Assembly: GCF_900156375.1 (NCBI RefSeq)
Contig: NZ_FTNK01000009.1
Span: forward strand, 1 to 64,000
Origin: Paenibacillus macquariensis
Lineage (GTDB): Bacteria; Bacillota; Bacilli; Paenibacillales; Paenibacillaceae
Direction: 5' to 3'
Length of the DNA stretch: 64,000 bases
This document shows positions 55,237 to 62,920 of the stretch, piece by piece. The notes under the pieces were generated by a model. That model was not told where the DNA came from, made no database searches, and saw only the letters and a program-made list of their open reading frames with translations. Made by a program: the position numbers and the translations under genes. Numbering within the stretch: the stretch's first letter is position 1; every line of letters begins with the position of its first letter.

Positions 55237-56679
55237 TTACTTTATGGATAAAGGAATGGTAACTAAAAATTGTACTCCTTGTTCTGTATTCTTCATAGAA
55301 TACGTAATAGAAAGGGCTTCAAAAATTTGCTTTACAATATATAACCCTAAGCCACTCCCTCCCGTATTTCGATTTCTTGATTTTTCGATTCGATAAAATG
55401 GTTCGAAAATATGTTGTATATCCTCTTCTTTAATTTTCACACCTGTATTGATGACTTTAATTTGGATATGGTGTTGTTTTGAATCCTGAGTTAGCTCTAT
55501 ATATACTTTCTCTCCATGAGGTGAATACATAATCGCATTATGAATAATATTTTTACAGGCTTTTTCTAAAAGAACACGATCTGTATAAACAGAAAGGTGA
55601 GAACCTATCTGTTTTATCATTTGAATGTCTTTTTGAGAAGCAAAAAATTCGAGATTTTTTGTGATTGTATCCATTAATTCTGAGAGATTTACTACTTCGA
55701 ATTGTAGTTTGAAGGTATGTTGCTCTAATTTTGACATGCTTAAAATTTCGCGAACCAGTTGTTCCATGCTTTCAATAATTTGGTGGTTTTTCTTTAAGTA
55801 TTGGTCACGATTTTGATACGGACCAATATTATATATCATCCCTTCTAAGTATCCTTTCATAACAGTGAGAGGTGTCTTTAATTCATGTGCGACAATAGCA
55901 AAAAATTCCCTGCGTGTTTTTTCTGTTTCTCTTTCTTTTTCAATATCACTTTTTAATTGCTGATTCGCTTTCTGTAAATCAAGCATCGTTTGTTGTAAAT
56001 TAATTGACATATTATTTAAACTATTCGATAATTCACCCAATTCATCAATGGAACGAACCTCAATTTTTTCGGAAAAATCCAAGTTGGCCATCTTTTGTGC
56101 CCCTTCATTAATATATAGGAGTGGTTTTGTAATGAACCTCGAATATAAATAAGCACTTCCTACACCAATAACAACGACAATGATACTGATATAGGGAAGG
56201 AAACGTACCAAGACCTGTGAAGCTTCATTAATAGGTTGAAATGTTGCGGACACTACGAGCGTTAAGTTAACATCTTGAAATTGAATTGGCATGGTAACGT
56301 CATATGAGTTGGAAAGGCTATTTGGATTCCTTAATGGCTCTGTTTTATCGAATTGTACATTTGGGGATGCTTGGGTACGTCCTTGAAAAAAAGATAATAA
56401 CGGAGAATAAATAATGGCTCCTTCTTTATTTTGAAGGTAGATCATGGCGTTGTTTTTTTGTGAGTATTCTTCAAGAAGTGGTATGGCATTTTGAAAAGTA
56501 AGATCCTTAGATTTATCAATTATTTCTTCTATTCCTGTTTGAAGCTGTTCTGTTTTATACTGCTCATAAAATGAAGGGAGAAAGAAGTATAAAGTTAAAT
56601 AAATCAGGACTGCAAAGGCTAACAAAATAAGAGATGTACTCAGAAAAAGTTTATAGGTAATCCGTTTCATCTTCATCAT
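55237..56679 (-). CDS. Sensor histidine kinase
   Basis: About 480 residues from the ATG at 56679, 8 nt after GAGG and 10 nt after the response regulator stop; the frame extends to a TTG at 56712. Membrane segments near residues 10-32 and 165-185 flank a ~130-residue extracellular sensor. Then HAMP (RFITKPLLYINEGAQKMANL), a coiled coil, the H-box AIVAHELKTPLTVMKGYLEG, N-box KNIIHNAIMYSPHGE and G boxes NTGGSGLGLYIVKQI. The large sensor differs from the BceS/intramembrane-sensing type. Partners the regulator gene just upstream. Confidence 0.92.
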   Translation of the reverse strand: MMKMKRITYKLFLSTSLILLAFAVLIYLTLYFFLPSFYEQYKTEQLQTGIEEIIDKSKDLTFQNAIPLLEEYSQKNNAMIYLQNKEGAIIYSPLLSFFQGRTQASPNVQFDKTEPLRNPNSLSNSYDVTMPIQFQDVNLTLVVSATFQPINEASQVLVRFLPYISIIVVVIGVGSAYLYSRFITKPLLYINEGAQKMANLDFSEKIEVRSIDELGELSNSLNNMSINLQQTMLDLQKANQQLKSDIEKERETEKTRREFFAIVAHELKTPLTVMKGYLEGMIYNIGPYQNRDQYLKKNHQIIESMEQLVREILSMSKLEQHTFKLQFEVVNLSELMDTITKNLEFFASQKDIQMIKQIGSHLSVYTDRVLLEKACKNIIHNAIMYSPHGEKVYIELTQDSKQHHIQIKVINTGVKIKEEDIQHIFEPFYRIEKSRNRNTGGSGLGLYIVKQIFEALSITYSMKNTEQGVQFLVTIPLSIK

Positions 56680-56689
56680 TTTTAATACC

Positions 56690-57355
56690 TCATTCATCAA
56701 TTTTATAACCAATTCCTTTCACTGTTTTAATGTAGGGTATATCTAATTTTTTTCGTATGTTTTTAATATGTGTATCAATAATTCGTGTTTCTCCGTAATA
56801 ATCATATCCCCAAACTTTTTCGACAATGTTTTCTCTTGGGAGTACTTTTTTCTCATTTTGAAGTAGTAGTTGCAGAATTTCGAATTCCTTTGTCGTTAAT
56901 GGTATTTCAACCTCATTTACATATACTTTATATGCATCACAATCGACTTCTATTTCTTTGAAAACTAAATGATTATCCGTACTTTGATCATTGCTTCTTC
57001 TCAGTACAGCCTTGACCCGTCTAATTAATACATGAAAAGAAAAGGGTTTAGTAATATAATCATCGATTCCAATATCGAAGCCTTTCATTTGTTCTTGTTC
57101 TTCTTCTAATGCGGTTAGCATAATAATGGGTACATTTGACTCATTTCGAATCATTTTGGCAACTTCAAATCCGTCAAGATTTGGCATCATCACATCCAAA
57201 AGAATTAAATCAAAGGGTTGCTTATTAAATAGTTTCATTCCCTCTAATCCATCTGATGCAACTTCAACACTATACTGTTGTGTCATTAAAAATTGTTTAA
57301 TTAATTCCTGAATCTCTTGATCATCCTCTACCACAAGAATATGATAGTTCATCAT
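56690..57355 (-). CDS. OmpR/PhoB-family response regulator
   Basis: 221 residues. Receiver domain: VVEDDQEIQ acidic pocket, phosphorylated Asp in LILLDVMMPNLDGFE (about residue 54), switch Thr in IIMLTALEE and Lys in DYITKPFS. C-terminal winged helix (about 130-221): VEIPLTTKEFEILQLLLQ, WGYDYYGETRIIDTHIKNIR, VKGIGYKI. It should bind 11-bp-phased direct repeats; matching CTCCA repeats are found at all three promoters of the module, including its own. Confidence 0.95.
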   Translation of the reverse strand: MMNYHILVVEDDQEIQELIKQFLMTQQYSVEVASDGLEGMKLFNKQPFDLILLDVMMPNLDGFEVAKMIRNESNVPIIMLTALEEEQEQMKGFDIGIDDYITKPFSFHVLIRRVKAVLRRSNDQSTDNHLVFKEIEVDCDAYKVYVNEVEIPLTTKEFEILQLLLQNEKKVLPRENIVEKVWGYDYYGETRIIDTHIKNIRKKLDIPYIKTVKGIGYKIDE

Positions 57356-57373
57356 TATATCACCTCTCGTAAT

Positions 57374-57406
57374 ATTATAACCGTGTTATCTGGAGTTTAT
57401 GTGGAG
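57374..57406 (-). promoter_or_regulatory. CTCCA repeats and promoter of the regulator/kinase operon
   Basis: On the minus strand, CTCCA begins at 57406 and again at 57395 (11-bp phase), and TATAAT begins at 57379, 16 bp after the last repeat starts. It shows the same geometry as the other two promoters and implies autoregulation. Confidence 0.75.
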
Positions 57407-57498
57407 AAGCATTCGGTATAAATACATAGATAGATAGAGGTTAGTGCCGAGCACAATGGGTTATCTATGCCGTTTCTTATAAAAAAAATGAGAAAAAT

Positions 57499-57553
57499 CC
57501 CCACAAAAACTCTACGTAATCTCCATAGTAACTCCAGATCATGACAGTACAAT
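57499..57553 (+). promoter_or_regulatory. 11-bp-phased repeats and promoter of the repeat-protein gene
   Basis: CCCCA, CTCTA, CTCCA and CTCCA begin at 57499, 57510, 57521 and 57532. TACAAT begins at 57548, again 16 bp after the last repeat starts. Confidence 0.75.
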
Positions 57554-57596
57554 GAAGACGTTAAGAAAAATACATTTACGAAGGAGATTGATAACT

Positions 57597-58448
57597 ATGA
57601 AAAAGAAATTGGCTACTACTGCTTTAGGTGCTGTCTTTGCTCTCACATCTTTTGGGTCTGTATTCGCGGCTGATGCACCAGCACAAACTATTGGAAATGG
57701 ACAACAGGTAGAACAAGGAAAAGTGAGTAAACCAGATAACTTCAATGACGCAAACAAAGAAAAGGTAAAAGCGATTTTGGACCAAACACAAGCAGGTACA
57801 CTAACGAAAGAGCAAGTGAAAACACAACTTCAAGCTCTTGGTATCGATTGGGAGTTTGATTTCAGTACGGCTCGTGGTACCAAGGTAGAAATAAACAAAG
57901 TTAGTAAACCAGATAACCTCGATGACGCAACCCAAGAAAAGGTAAAAGCGATTTTGAAGCAATCACAAGCAGGTACACTCACTAAAGAGCAAGTGAAAAC
58001 ACAGCTTCAAGCTCTTGGTATCGATTGGGAGTTTGATTTCAGTGGAGCTAAGGACATCAAAATAGAAACAAACAAAGTGAGTAAACCAGATAATCTCGAT
58101 GACGCAACCAAAGAAAAGGTAAAAGTGATTTTGAACCAATCACAAGCGGGTACACTCACTAAAGAGCAAGTGAAAACACAACTTCAAGCTCTTGGTATCG
58201 ATTGGGAGTTTGATTTCAGTGGAGCTAAGGACATCAAAGGTGAAACAAACAAAGTAACTAAACCAGATAACCTCGATGATGCTACCCAAGAAAAGGTAAA
58301 AGCGATTTTGAACCAATCACAAGCGGGTACACTCACTAAAGAGCAAGTGAAAACACAACTTCGTGCTCTTGGTATCGATTGGGAGTTTGATTTCAGTGGA
58401 GCTAAGAACATCAAAGGTGAAACAAATAAAGCGAGTAAAGCAGAATAA
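57597..58448 (+). CDS. Secreted protein of four 59-residue repeats
   Basis: 283 residues from the ATG at 57597 with AAGGAG upstream; the ATG at 57552 lies in the promoter -10. Signal peptide (KKKLATTALGAVFALTSFGS, cleaved after VFA), a short linker, then four tandem repeats of exactly 59 residues, each beginning V[ST]KPDN and containing QAGTLTKEQVKTQL and ALGIDWEFDFS, and a truncated fifth. Repeats are predicted helical with a beta-like WEFDF end; no cysteines and no anchor motif. I do not recognise a characterised family. Controlled with the neighbouring ABC/two-component genes by shared repeats, so it is a likely effector or sensed factor. Confidence 0.85.
   Translation: MKKKLATTALGAVFALTSFGSVFAADAPAQTIGNGQQVEQGKVSKPDNFNDANKEKVKAILDQTQAGTLTKEQVKTQLQALGIDWEFDFSTARGTKVEINKVSKPDNLDDATQEKVKAILKQSQAGTLTKEQVKTQLQALGIDWEFDFSGAKDIKIETNKVSKPDNLDDATKEKVKVILNQSQAGTLTKEQVKTQLQALGIDWEFDFSGAKDIKGETNKVTKPDNLDDATQEKVKAILNQSQAGTLTKEQVKTQLRALGIDWEFDFSGAKNIKGETNKASKAE
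57723..58430 (+). repeat. Four 177-bp tandem DNA repeats inside the secreted-protein gene
   Basis: Units begin at 57723, 57900, 58077 and 58254, each exactly 177 bp; the next start at 58431 is a truncated copy. The units are so similar at DNA level that they probably arose by recent slippage or unequal exchange. Confidence 0.9.
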
Positions 58449-58472
58449 GAGTTAAGAAAGAATTCACTAAAT

Positions 58473-58516
58473 AAAACCCGTGAGATTGCTATATTCAGCG
58501 ACCTCACGGGTTTTAT
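58473..58516 (+). terminator. Intrinsic terminator after the repeat-protein gene
   Basis: AAAACCCGTGAG pairs with CTCACGGGTTTT, followed by ATATT. Confidence 0.88.
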
Positions 58517-58590
58517 ATTGTAGTCCGAAAACTTAGTCTACTCCCTAATAACAACACAGTGGTAGCCCTGAACACGAAAACAATGTTTAG

Positions 58591-58676
58591 ATAGATTGAA
58601 CTAAAGACGAACCCTCATATTCATGATTTTTTTTAAAATGATCGAACTTGGGAGCGCAGACTTTAGTTCAATCTAT
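58591..58676. repeat. 16-bp perfect inverted repeat (54-bp spacer)
   Basis: ATAGATTGAACTAAAG at 58591-58606 and CTTTAGTTCAATCTAT at 58661-58676. It could be a recombination scar, mobile-element ends or a long hairpin. Confidence 0.75.
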
Positions 58677-58845
58677 ATAGACTGCCACGTTTTATTGGAC
58701 TATCGATTCCAGTTAGTTTAACGTACGTATACTTTCTCTGCGTTCGATTTAGAAATTTTTTTTTTATCATAATCAATAAGAAAGCAAGAAGTGTAAACAT
58801 AACTCCGCTCCAGAAGCCTATGTATATATTGATATGTGGGATCAA
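58663..58845 (-). CDS. Possible small membrane protein
   Basis: 60 residues from a TTG at 58845. One membrane segment (YIGFWSGVMFTLLAFLLIMI) is followed by a basic tail (KKKFLNRTQRKY). Its last codons lie in the right arm of the inverted repeat. There is no convincing ribosome binding site and the surrounding sequence is gene debris, so it may not be expressed. Confidence 0.25.
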   Translation of the reverse strand: MIPHINIYIGFWSGVMFTLLAFLLIMIKKKFLNRTQRKYTYVKLTGIDSPIKRGSLYRLN

Positions 58846-58859
58846 GGAATAAATTATTT

Positions 58860-58989
58860 CAGGGAAGCGGACGGGGTCTCACGATAACGAAAAGATTGGT
58901 AGAACAATTAGGTGGGGAAATCCATCTTCATAGTAAACCTTTTGAAAAACACAATCTTTACTGTACAACTTCCACGAGCTACATATTGA
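58860..58989 (+). pseudogene. C-terminal remnant of a sensor histidine kinase
   Basis: Frame 1 encodes GSGRGLTITKRLVEQLGGEI followed by HLHSKPFEK, the G2 box and end of a GHKL ATPase with Arg replacing the usual Leu of GSGLGL. After a +1 shift near 58950 the sequence continues IFTVQLPRATY and stops, a typical kinase ending. There is no start, DHp or N-box. Confidence 0.7.
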
Positions 58990-59213
58990 TTACTGAAGAA
59001 GTCCGAGGGCAACAGCGATCGTAAGATTTTCTTAAGAATTTAGAAATGAAAAAGAAATGGTTATGCTCTAATCTATAGATACTAACAGTTGAAGAAGCCA
59101 AATAAGGGAGCACGTAATCTTCTACATCCTTCCCAGAGTATATGATAGGGTGTTTTTTAACGTGGAATAACCCTTATAGGACAAGGCTGTAGCGCGGAAT
59201 CATGTCGTCATAT

Positions 59214-59240
59214 GACATTATGACACTAGCCGATTTGACA
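59214..59240 (+). promoter_or_regulatory. Conserved 27-bp element, copy 1 (upstream of the ykoP-like gene)
   Basis: It begins GACATTATG and contains CACTAG, CGAT and TGACA; the copy at 60830 matches at all but about three positions. GCCGATTT inside it resembles a SigD (motility sigma) -10. It ends 99 bp before the ykoP-like start. A 10-bp palindrome GTCATATGAC lies at 59207-59216. Confidence 0.5.
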
Positions 59241-59339
59241 TCATACGCACTAACATTGGGTTTGTACAGATCACGGAGGAATTCGCAAACGTAGATACCG
59301 ATAGTTGCAACTAACCAAATATGAAAGTGGGAAGCGATC

Positions 59340-59945
59340 ATGGAAGCATCACTTATGAAAACATCCTTACAGTCCTTATGGATGATGTGGGAGAACGTGT
59401 TTAGCTATATAACCAAATTTAGAAGTGAGTCGGTGTGGCAATATGGCATATGTAAATTGGTAGTTAGACAGCATCACGGGAAGAGCATTATCTGTCAAGG
59501 CGGATATAGAATTGCTAACGGAGATTGGGTAGGCGAACTTCATTTGGATAATCAGCAGGTACTAGAACTTGTACGTGAGTTCGGTTCAGATCGGGCTGGG
59601 TTGAAGACAGCACGGATGCTTCGTAGTGCGCTGAAACAAATCAGTCGGGAGCTGGATAGTAACCCAGAACTGCTGAAAGTGCAGGCCTTAGTTGGGATTA
59701 CGTTACTTCACCGGGGGATCATTCATGGCATAGGGTTTGAACAACATCCAATCGAGTCCACAGGACTAAGACGATTCTATAAGATGTATCTTTGTTTACT
59801 GCTCCGTGTGTTGCACCCAGAGGGGAAAGAACGAGTCCAACAGAGTGCCGAGAAGTTATCTCCCATGATGCTGGTTATAAGCAAGCAATCTTTGGAGGAA
59901 CGTTTTGCGAGGCGGAAGCATGTTGTCGAAATTAAGATCTCATAA
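59340..59945 (+). CDS. YkoP-domain protein
   Basis: 201 residues. It resembles B. subtilis YkoP: an N-terminal amphipathic helix (LQSLWMMWENVFSYITKF), SVWQYGICKLVVRQHHGKSI, ANGDWVGELHLDNQQVLEL, then helical VQALVGITLLHRGIIHGIGFEQHPIES (in parts: GITLLHRGIIHGIGF, EQHPIES). Function unknown, but it is often next to a polysaccharide deacetylase, as here (42-nt gap). No signal peptide. The ATG at 59340 has a weak GGGAAG; the ATG at 59355 is possible. Confidence 0.75.
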   Translation: MEASLMKTSLQSLWMMWENVFSYITKFRSESVWQYGICKLVVRQHHGKSIICQGGYRIANGDWVGELHLDNQQVLELVREFGSDRAGLKTARMLRSALKQISRELDSNPELLKVQALVGITLLHRGIIHGIGFEQHPIESTGLRRFYKMYLCLLLRVLHPEGKERVQQSAEKLSPMMLVISKQSLEERFARRKHVVEIKIS

Positions 59946-59987
59946 TAGATTTTCTGAATTTGTAGGAATAAAGAAAGTGGTGGTTAC

Positions 59988-60755
59988 ATGATACCCATGT
60001 CCGTTCGTTTAATTATTGTTGTAATGATTCTCTATATGATAGTTCCCTTTCTACTTACCCGAATATGTGGTTGGGGCGTGTTCTCCAAAGGAAAAGTAGC
60101 TAAGGGAATTGCCTTTACTTTCGACGACGGGCCTGACCCTCGTTATACGCCTGAAGTACTGGACCTGCTACAAGAATATGGCGTTAAGGCCACCTTCTTT
60201 GTATTGGGGAGTAAGGCCGAACAACACCCAGAGTTGATTCAACGAATGTATCGGGAAGGGCACCAGATCGGCATTCATAACTATAATCACACGTCCAACT
60301 GGCTCTTGTCTCCATGGAAGAATAGACGAGATCAAGTCGAACGTACAGCGGATATTATCGAGCGAATCACAGGTGAGTGGCCGCTATTCTACCGACCGCC
60401 ATGGGGACTTCTTAACATAGGGGATCTCTTCTTGATGAGAAAGTCGTATCGGATCGTATTGTGGTCGGTCATGGTGGGAGATTGGAAACCGTCGGTTAAC
60501 CCGGAACATTTGAAGAGAACTTTGTTGAAAAAGATTAAGAAGGGTTCCATTATCGTTCTGCATGATAGTGGAGATACACTTGGGGCAGATGAAGAAGCAC
60601 CTCGGCACATGATAACAGGACTGAAGGAAGTTTTGAAAGAAATTCAGTTGAAGGGATATGTTTGTCTGCGAACGGATGAGCTATTGGATAAGGAAGCTGG
60701 GGGTATTGGAGAAGTCGTACCTAGAGCTAAACATCCAGGTCAGGTCCATTCGTAG
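59988..60755 (+). CDS. Membrane-anchored NodB polysaccharide deacetylase
   Basis: 255 residues. N-terminal membrane segment (about 5-25, RLIIVVMILYMIVPFLLT) leaves the catalytic domain outside. All NodB motifs are present: FTFDDGPDPRYTP, the metal His pair in GIHNYNHTSNWL, YRPPWGLLN, WSVMVGDWKP and IIVLHDSG. It probably removes acetyl groups from peptidoglycan, chitin-like or biofilm polymer. Likely in an operon with the YkoP-like gene, downstream of the 27-bp element. Confidence 0.88.
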   Translation: MIPMSVRLIIVVMILYMIVPFLLTRICGWGVFSKGKVAKGIAFTFDDGPDPRYTPEVLDLLQEYGVKATFFVLGSKAEQHPELIQRMYREGHQIGIHNYNHTSNWLLSPWKNRRDQVERTADIIERITGEWPLFYRPPWGLLNIGDLFLMRKSYRIVLWSVMVGDWKPSVNPEHLKRTLLKKIKKGSIIVLHDSGDTLGADEEAPRHMITGLKEVLKEIQLKGYVCLRTDELLDKEAGGIGEVVPRAKHPGQVHS

Positions 60756-60829
60756 GCTCGCGTAGTGGAAAAGATGGGGTTCAAGGTACTGTTGGTTCTA
60801 TTCTACTTGAATGCCATAAAATAATAGAT

Positions 60830-60856
60830 GACATTATGCCACTAGGCGATATGACA
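60830..60856 (+). promoter_or_regulatory. Conserved 27-bp element, copy 2 (upstream of the chemotaxis receptor gene)
   Basis: It matches the element at 59214-59240 at about 24 of 27 positions. GGCGATAT inside it resembles a SigD -10 (GCCGATAT), fitting a motility gene, though no TAAA -35 lies 15 bp upstream. It ends 76 bp before the receptor start. Confidence 0.5.
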
Positions 60857-60932
60857 GCTGGAATATTAGTATAAAACGATAGAGCAGAACTACTAGAGCA
60901 TATCTTGTGAACAGATTGGAAGGGAATTCAAC

Positions 60933-62606
60933 ATGAAAAAGAAAAAGACAGTTCGAACTATCGTTATGGCCATTGCTGTAGTATACATGGTGTTTATTTT
61001 TACAGGTCTATGCCAATATACATTTTCTAACTTTAACGAAATTATCAGTAATGAAGTTGAACAAAAACTCAGCTATAAGGTGGAACTTACTTCCACAAAG
61101 CTAAACAGTCTATTATTGAATAGCAGTAATAGGAAAGAAGTACTGAAGAGCGAAGGGTTCCATGAGGTATTGGCAAAAATGAAAGAAAGCGGTGGTGAAT
61201 ATTACTTTATCATAGATAAAGAAGGTCGATACGCTGCAAGTGAGAACCCTAAGTTCATCTTAGGTAAAGCCATGATTGAGGATTCGGACACTCAGCTGCA
61301 AAAAGTGGGTCAAGTTATAGCGCAAACTACGGGTACGAGCGGTACGGGAGACTCGGACAATATTTACGCTTTCACTATGATTGGTGATACAGGTTATAAG
61401 TTAGTTTTGGCTATGCCTTTAAATCAGATTACTGACCCCATGATGAAAAACCTTTATTTGATTATAGCCGGTTTTATCATCGCGATGGTTATATTTATTG
61501 TCCTACTCTTTATCATATTAACCCGGAGTATTGTTCGACCACTGCGCATGATAAACAAGCATGTTGCGGGGCTCGTTGAACAAGGCGGTGATTTGACGTT
61601 AAAGTTGGATATGAAGCGAAATGATGAAATTGGGATGTTAGCATATTCCATTAATCAGTTTCTGGACAACTTACGGGCCATTGTAGGTAATGTCAATATT
61701 AAAGCTAACCATTTGAATGAGAATGCCGGTATGCTGCAAGTTGCAGCAGAGCAGACGAATGAATCATCGAAGCAGATAACAATGATTATCGCTGATATGG
61801 CTGATCGTTCGACACAGCAAGCGGAACATGTACGGCAAGTACTCACGATGATGGAACGGACGGGGGAGATCTCCGAAGAAATCAAGATGGAAACAGTAAA
61901 TACAGTTCACGATTCTCATCATTTAATAGAAGCTGTGCAAACTGGCCAGAGTGCGAATAGAGCATCTGTTGATAATTTAGAAGAGATGGTTAACTCAATT
62001 CAACGCTCAACAGAAACCATTGTAAAGCTGAACAGTCGATCCAAAGAAATTGGTGAGATTATTACCGTGATTTCCGAATTATCCAGTCAGACCAATTTAC
62101 TCGCTCTTAATGCTGCCATTGAAGCGGCTCGCGCTGGAGAACAAGGGAAAGGTTTTGCAGTAGTTGCAGGAGAGATCCGTAAGCTTGCTGAAGGTTCTGG
62201 AAGAGCGGCAGAGCAGATTACTGATCTTATTCGCAGGATTCAAGGGGAAACGAATGCAGCTGTTAAGACAATGGAAGCGAGTCAGCGGGTTGTCATCGTA
62301 CAGAACGATTTAGTGATACAGGGCCAAGAATCGCTTGAAGTGATCGCTCAGAAGGTTGATCTAACGGCCGAAAGCACGCTGCGAATTCAAAACATATTCG
62401 GCGAGCTGTCGACAATGTCACATCAATCATTGGAAGCTCTGATGCAATCTTCGAAGCTCATTGATGAGTCGGCATCAGCATCACAGGAAGTGGTAGCTTC
62501 CACAGAGGAACAACTCGCTACGGTCGATGAAATGACAACCAAACTGAGAGAGTTGAGTGAATTATCTGTAGTATTGAAGCGTGAAGTTGGGATATTTACG
62601 ATTTAA
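60933..62606 (+). CDS. Methyl-accepting chemotaxis protein
   Basis: 557 residues, GAAGGGA upstream. Membrane segments at about 8-28 and 175-200 flank a ~145-residue extracellular Cache-like sensor ([20 protein letters not shown]). Then HAMP ([20 protein letters not shown]), and a long signalling domain with the conserved hairpin [40 protein letters not shown]. It reports to a CheA/CheW array, although no che genes are in the window. Ligand unknown. Probably SigD-controlled if the upstream 27-bp element is a promoter. Confidence 0.93.
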   Translation: MKKKKTVRTIVMAIAVVYMVFIFTGLCQYTFSNFNEIISNEVEQKLSYKVELTSTKLNSLLLNSSNRKEVLKSEGFHEVLAKMKESGGEYYFIIDKEGRYAASENPKFILGKAMIEDSDTQLQKVGQVIAQTTGTSGTGDSDNIYAFTMIGDTGYKLVLAMPLNQITDPMMKNLYLIIAGFIIAMVIFIVLLFIILTRSIVRPLRMINKHVAGLVEQGGDLTLKLDMKRNDEIGMLAYSINQFLDNLRAIVGNVNIKANHLNENAGMLQVAAEQTNESSKQITMIIADMADRSTQQAEHVRQVLTMMERTGEISEEIKMETVNTVHDSHHLIEAVQTGQSANRASVDNLEEMVNSIQRSTETIVKLNSRSKEIGEIITVISELSSQTNLLALNAAIEAARAGEQGKGFAVVAGEIRKLAEGSGRAAEQITDLIRRIQGETNAAVKTMEASQRVVIVQNDLVIQGQESLEVIAQKVDLTAESTLRIQNIFGELSTMSHQSLEALMQSSKLIDESASASQEVVASTEEQLATVDEMTTKLRELSELSVVLKREVGIFTI

Positions 62607-62621
62607 AGAAGCTTAGGCAGA

Positions 62622-62672
62622 TTGACTCATTCTATGATGAATAGATCTTCTGGGTTTGGATTGGAAATCTAA
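62622..62672 (+). pseudogene. 3' remnant of an APH-fold kinase gene
   Basis: The codons LTHSMMNRSSGFGLEI and a stop match the end of the phosphotransferase at 41594-41644 (LNHSMTNRSSGFGMKI and stop), with DNA similarity from about 62620 to 62679, continuing past the stop. There is no upstream part, so it is a fragment left by duplication or recombination. Confidence 0.8.
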
Positions 62673-62688
62673 GATACACGGGTAGAAA

Positions 62689-62731
62689 AAAAGCTCGTCC
62701 AGTGCAATCAGTGCATTGGGCGAGCTTTTTG
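62689..62731 (+). terminator. Intrinsic terminator after the chemotaxis receptor
   Basis: AAAGCTCGTCCAGTGCA pairs with TGCATTGGGCGAGCTTT, followed by T5. I see nothing else before the GH20 gene. Confidence 0.9.
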
Positions 62732-62920
62732 CTTTATCCAATAAATTGGATGCGCTGCGTTATATCATTGATGTCAATCTATAGAACTTGCAGTAATTTA
62801 TCATTCATAATTTCTAGTTATTTAATTAATAAGGACACTGTACAAATTAAATAATACCTGATACAATGATCCCAATACAATAAATGACAATACATAAAGT
62901 AGAAATAGGGAGTGGTTTAC

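Noticed and set aside
57597-58448. EF-hand-like calcium sites in the 59-residue repeats
   Set aside because: NLDDATQEK...LTKEQ resembles an EF loop loosely, but the spacing of acidic residues does not match a 12-residue calcium loop.
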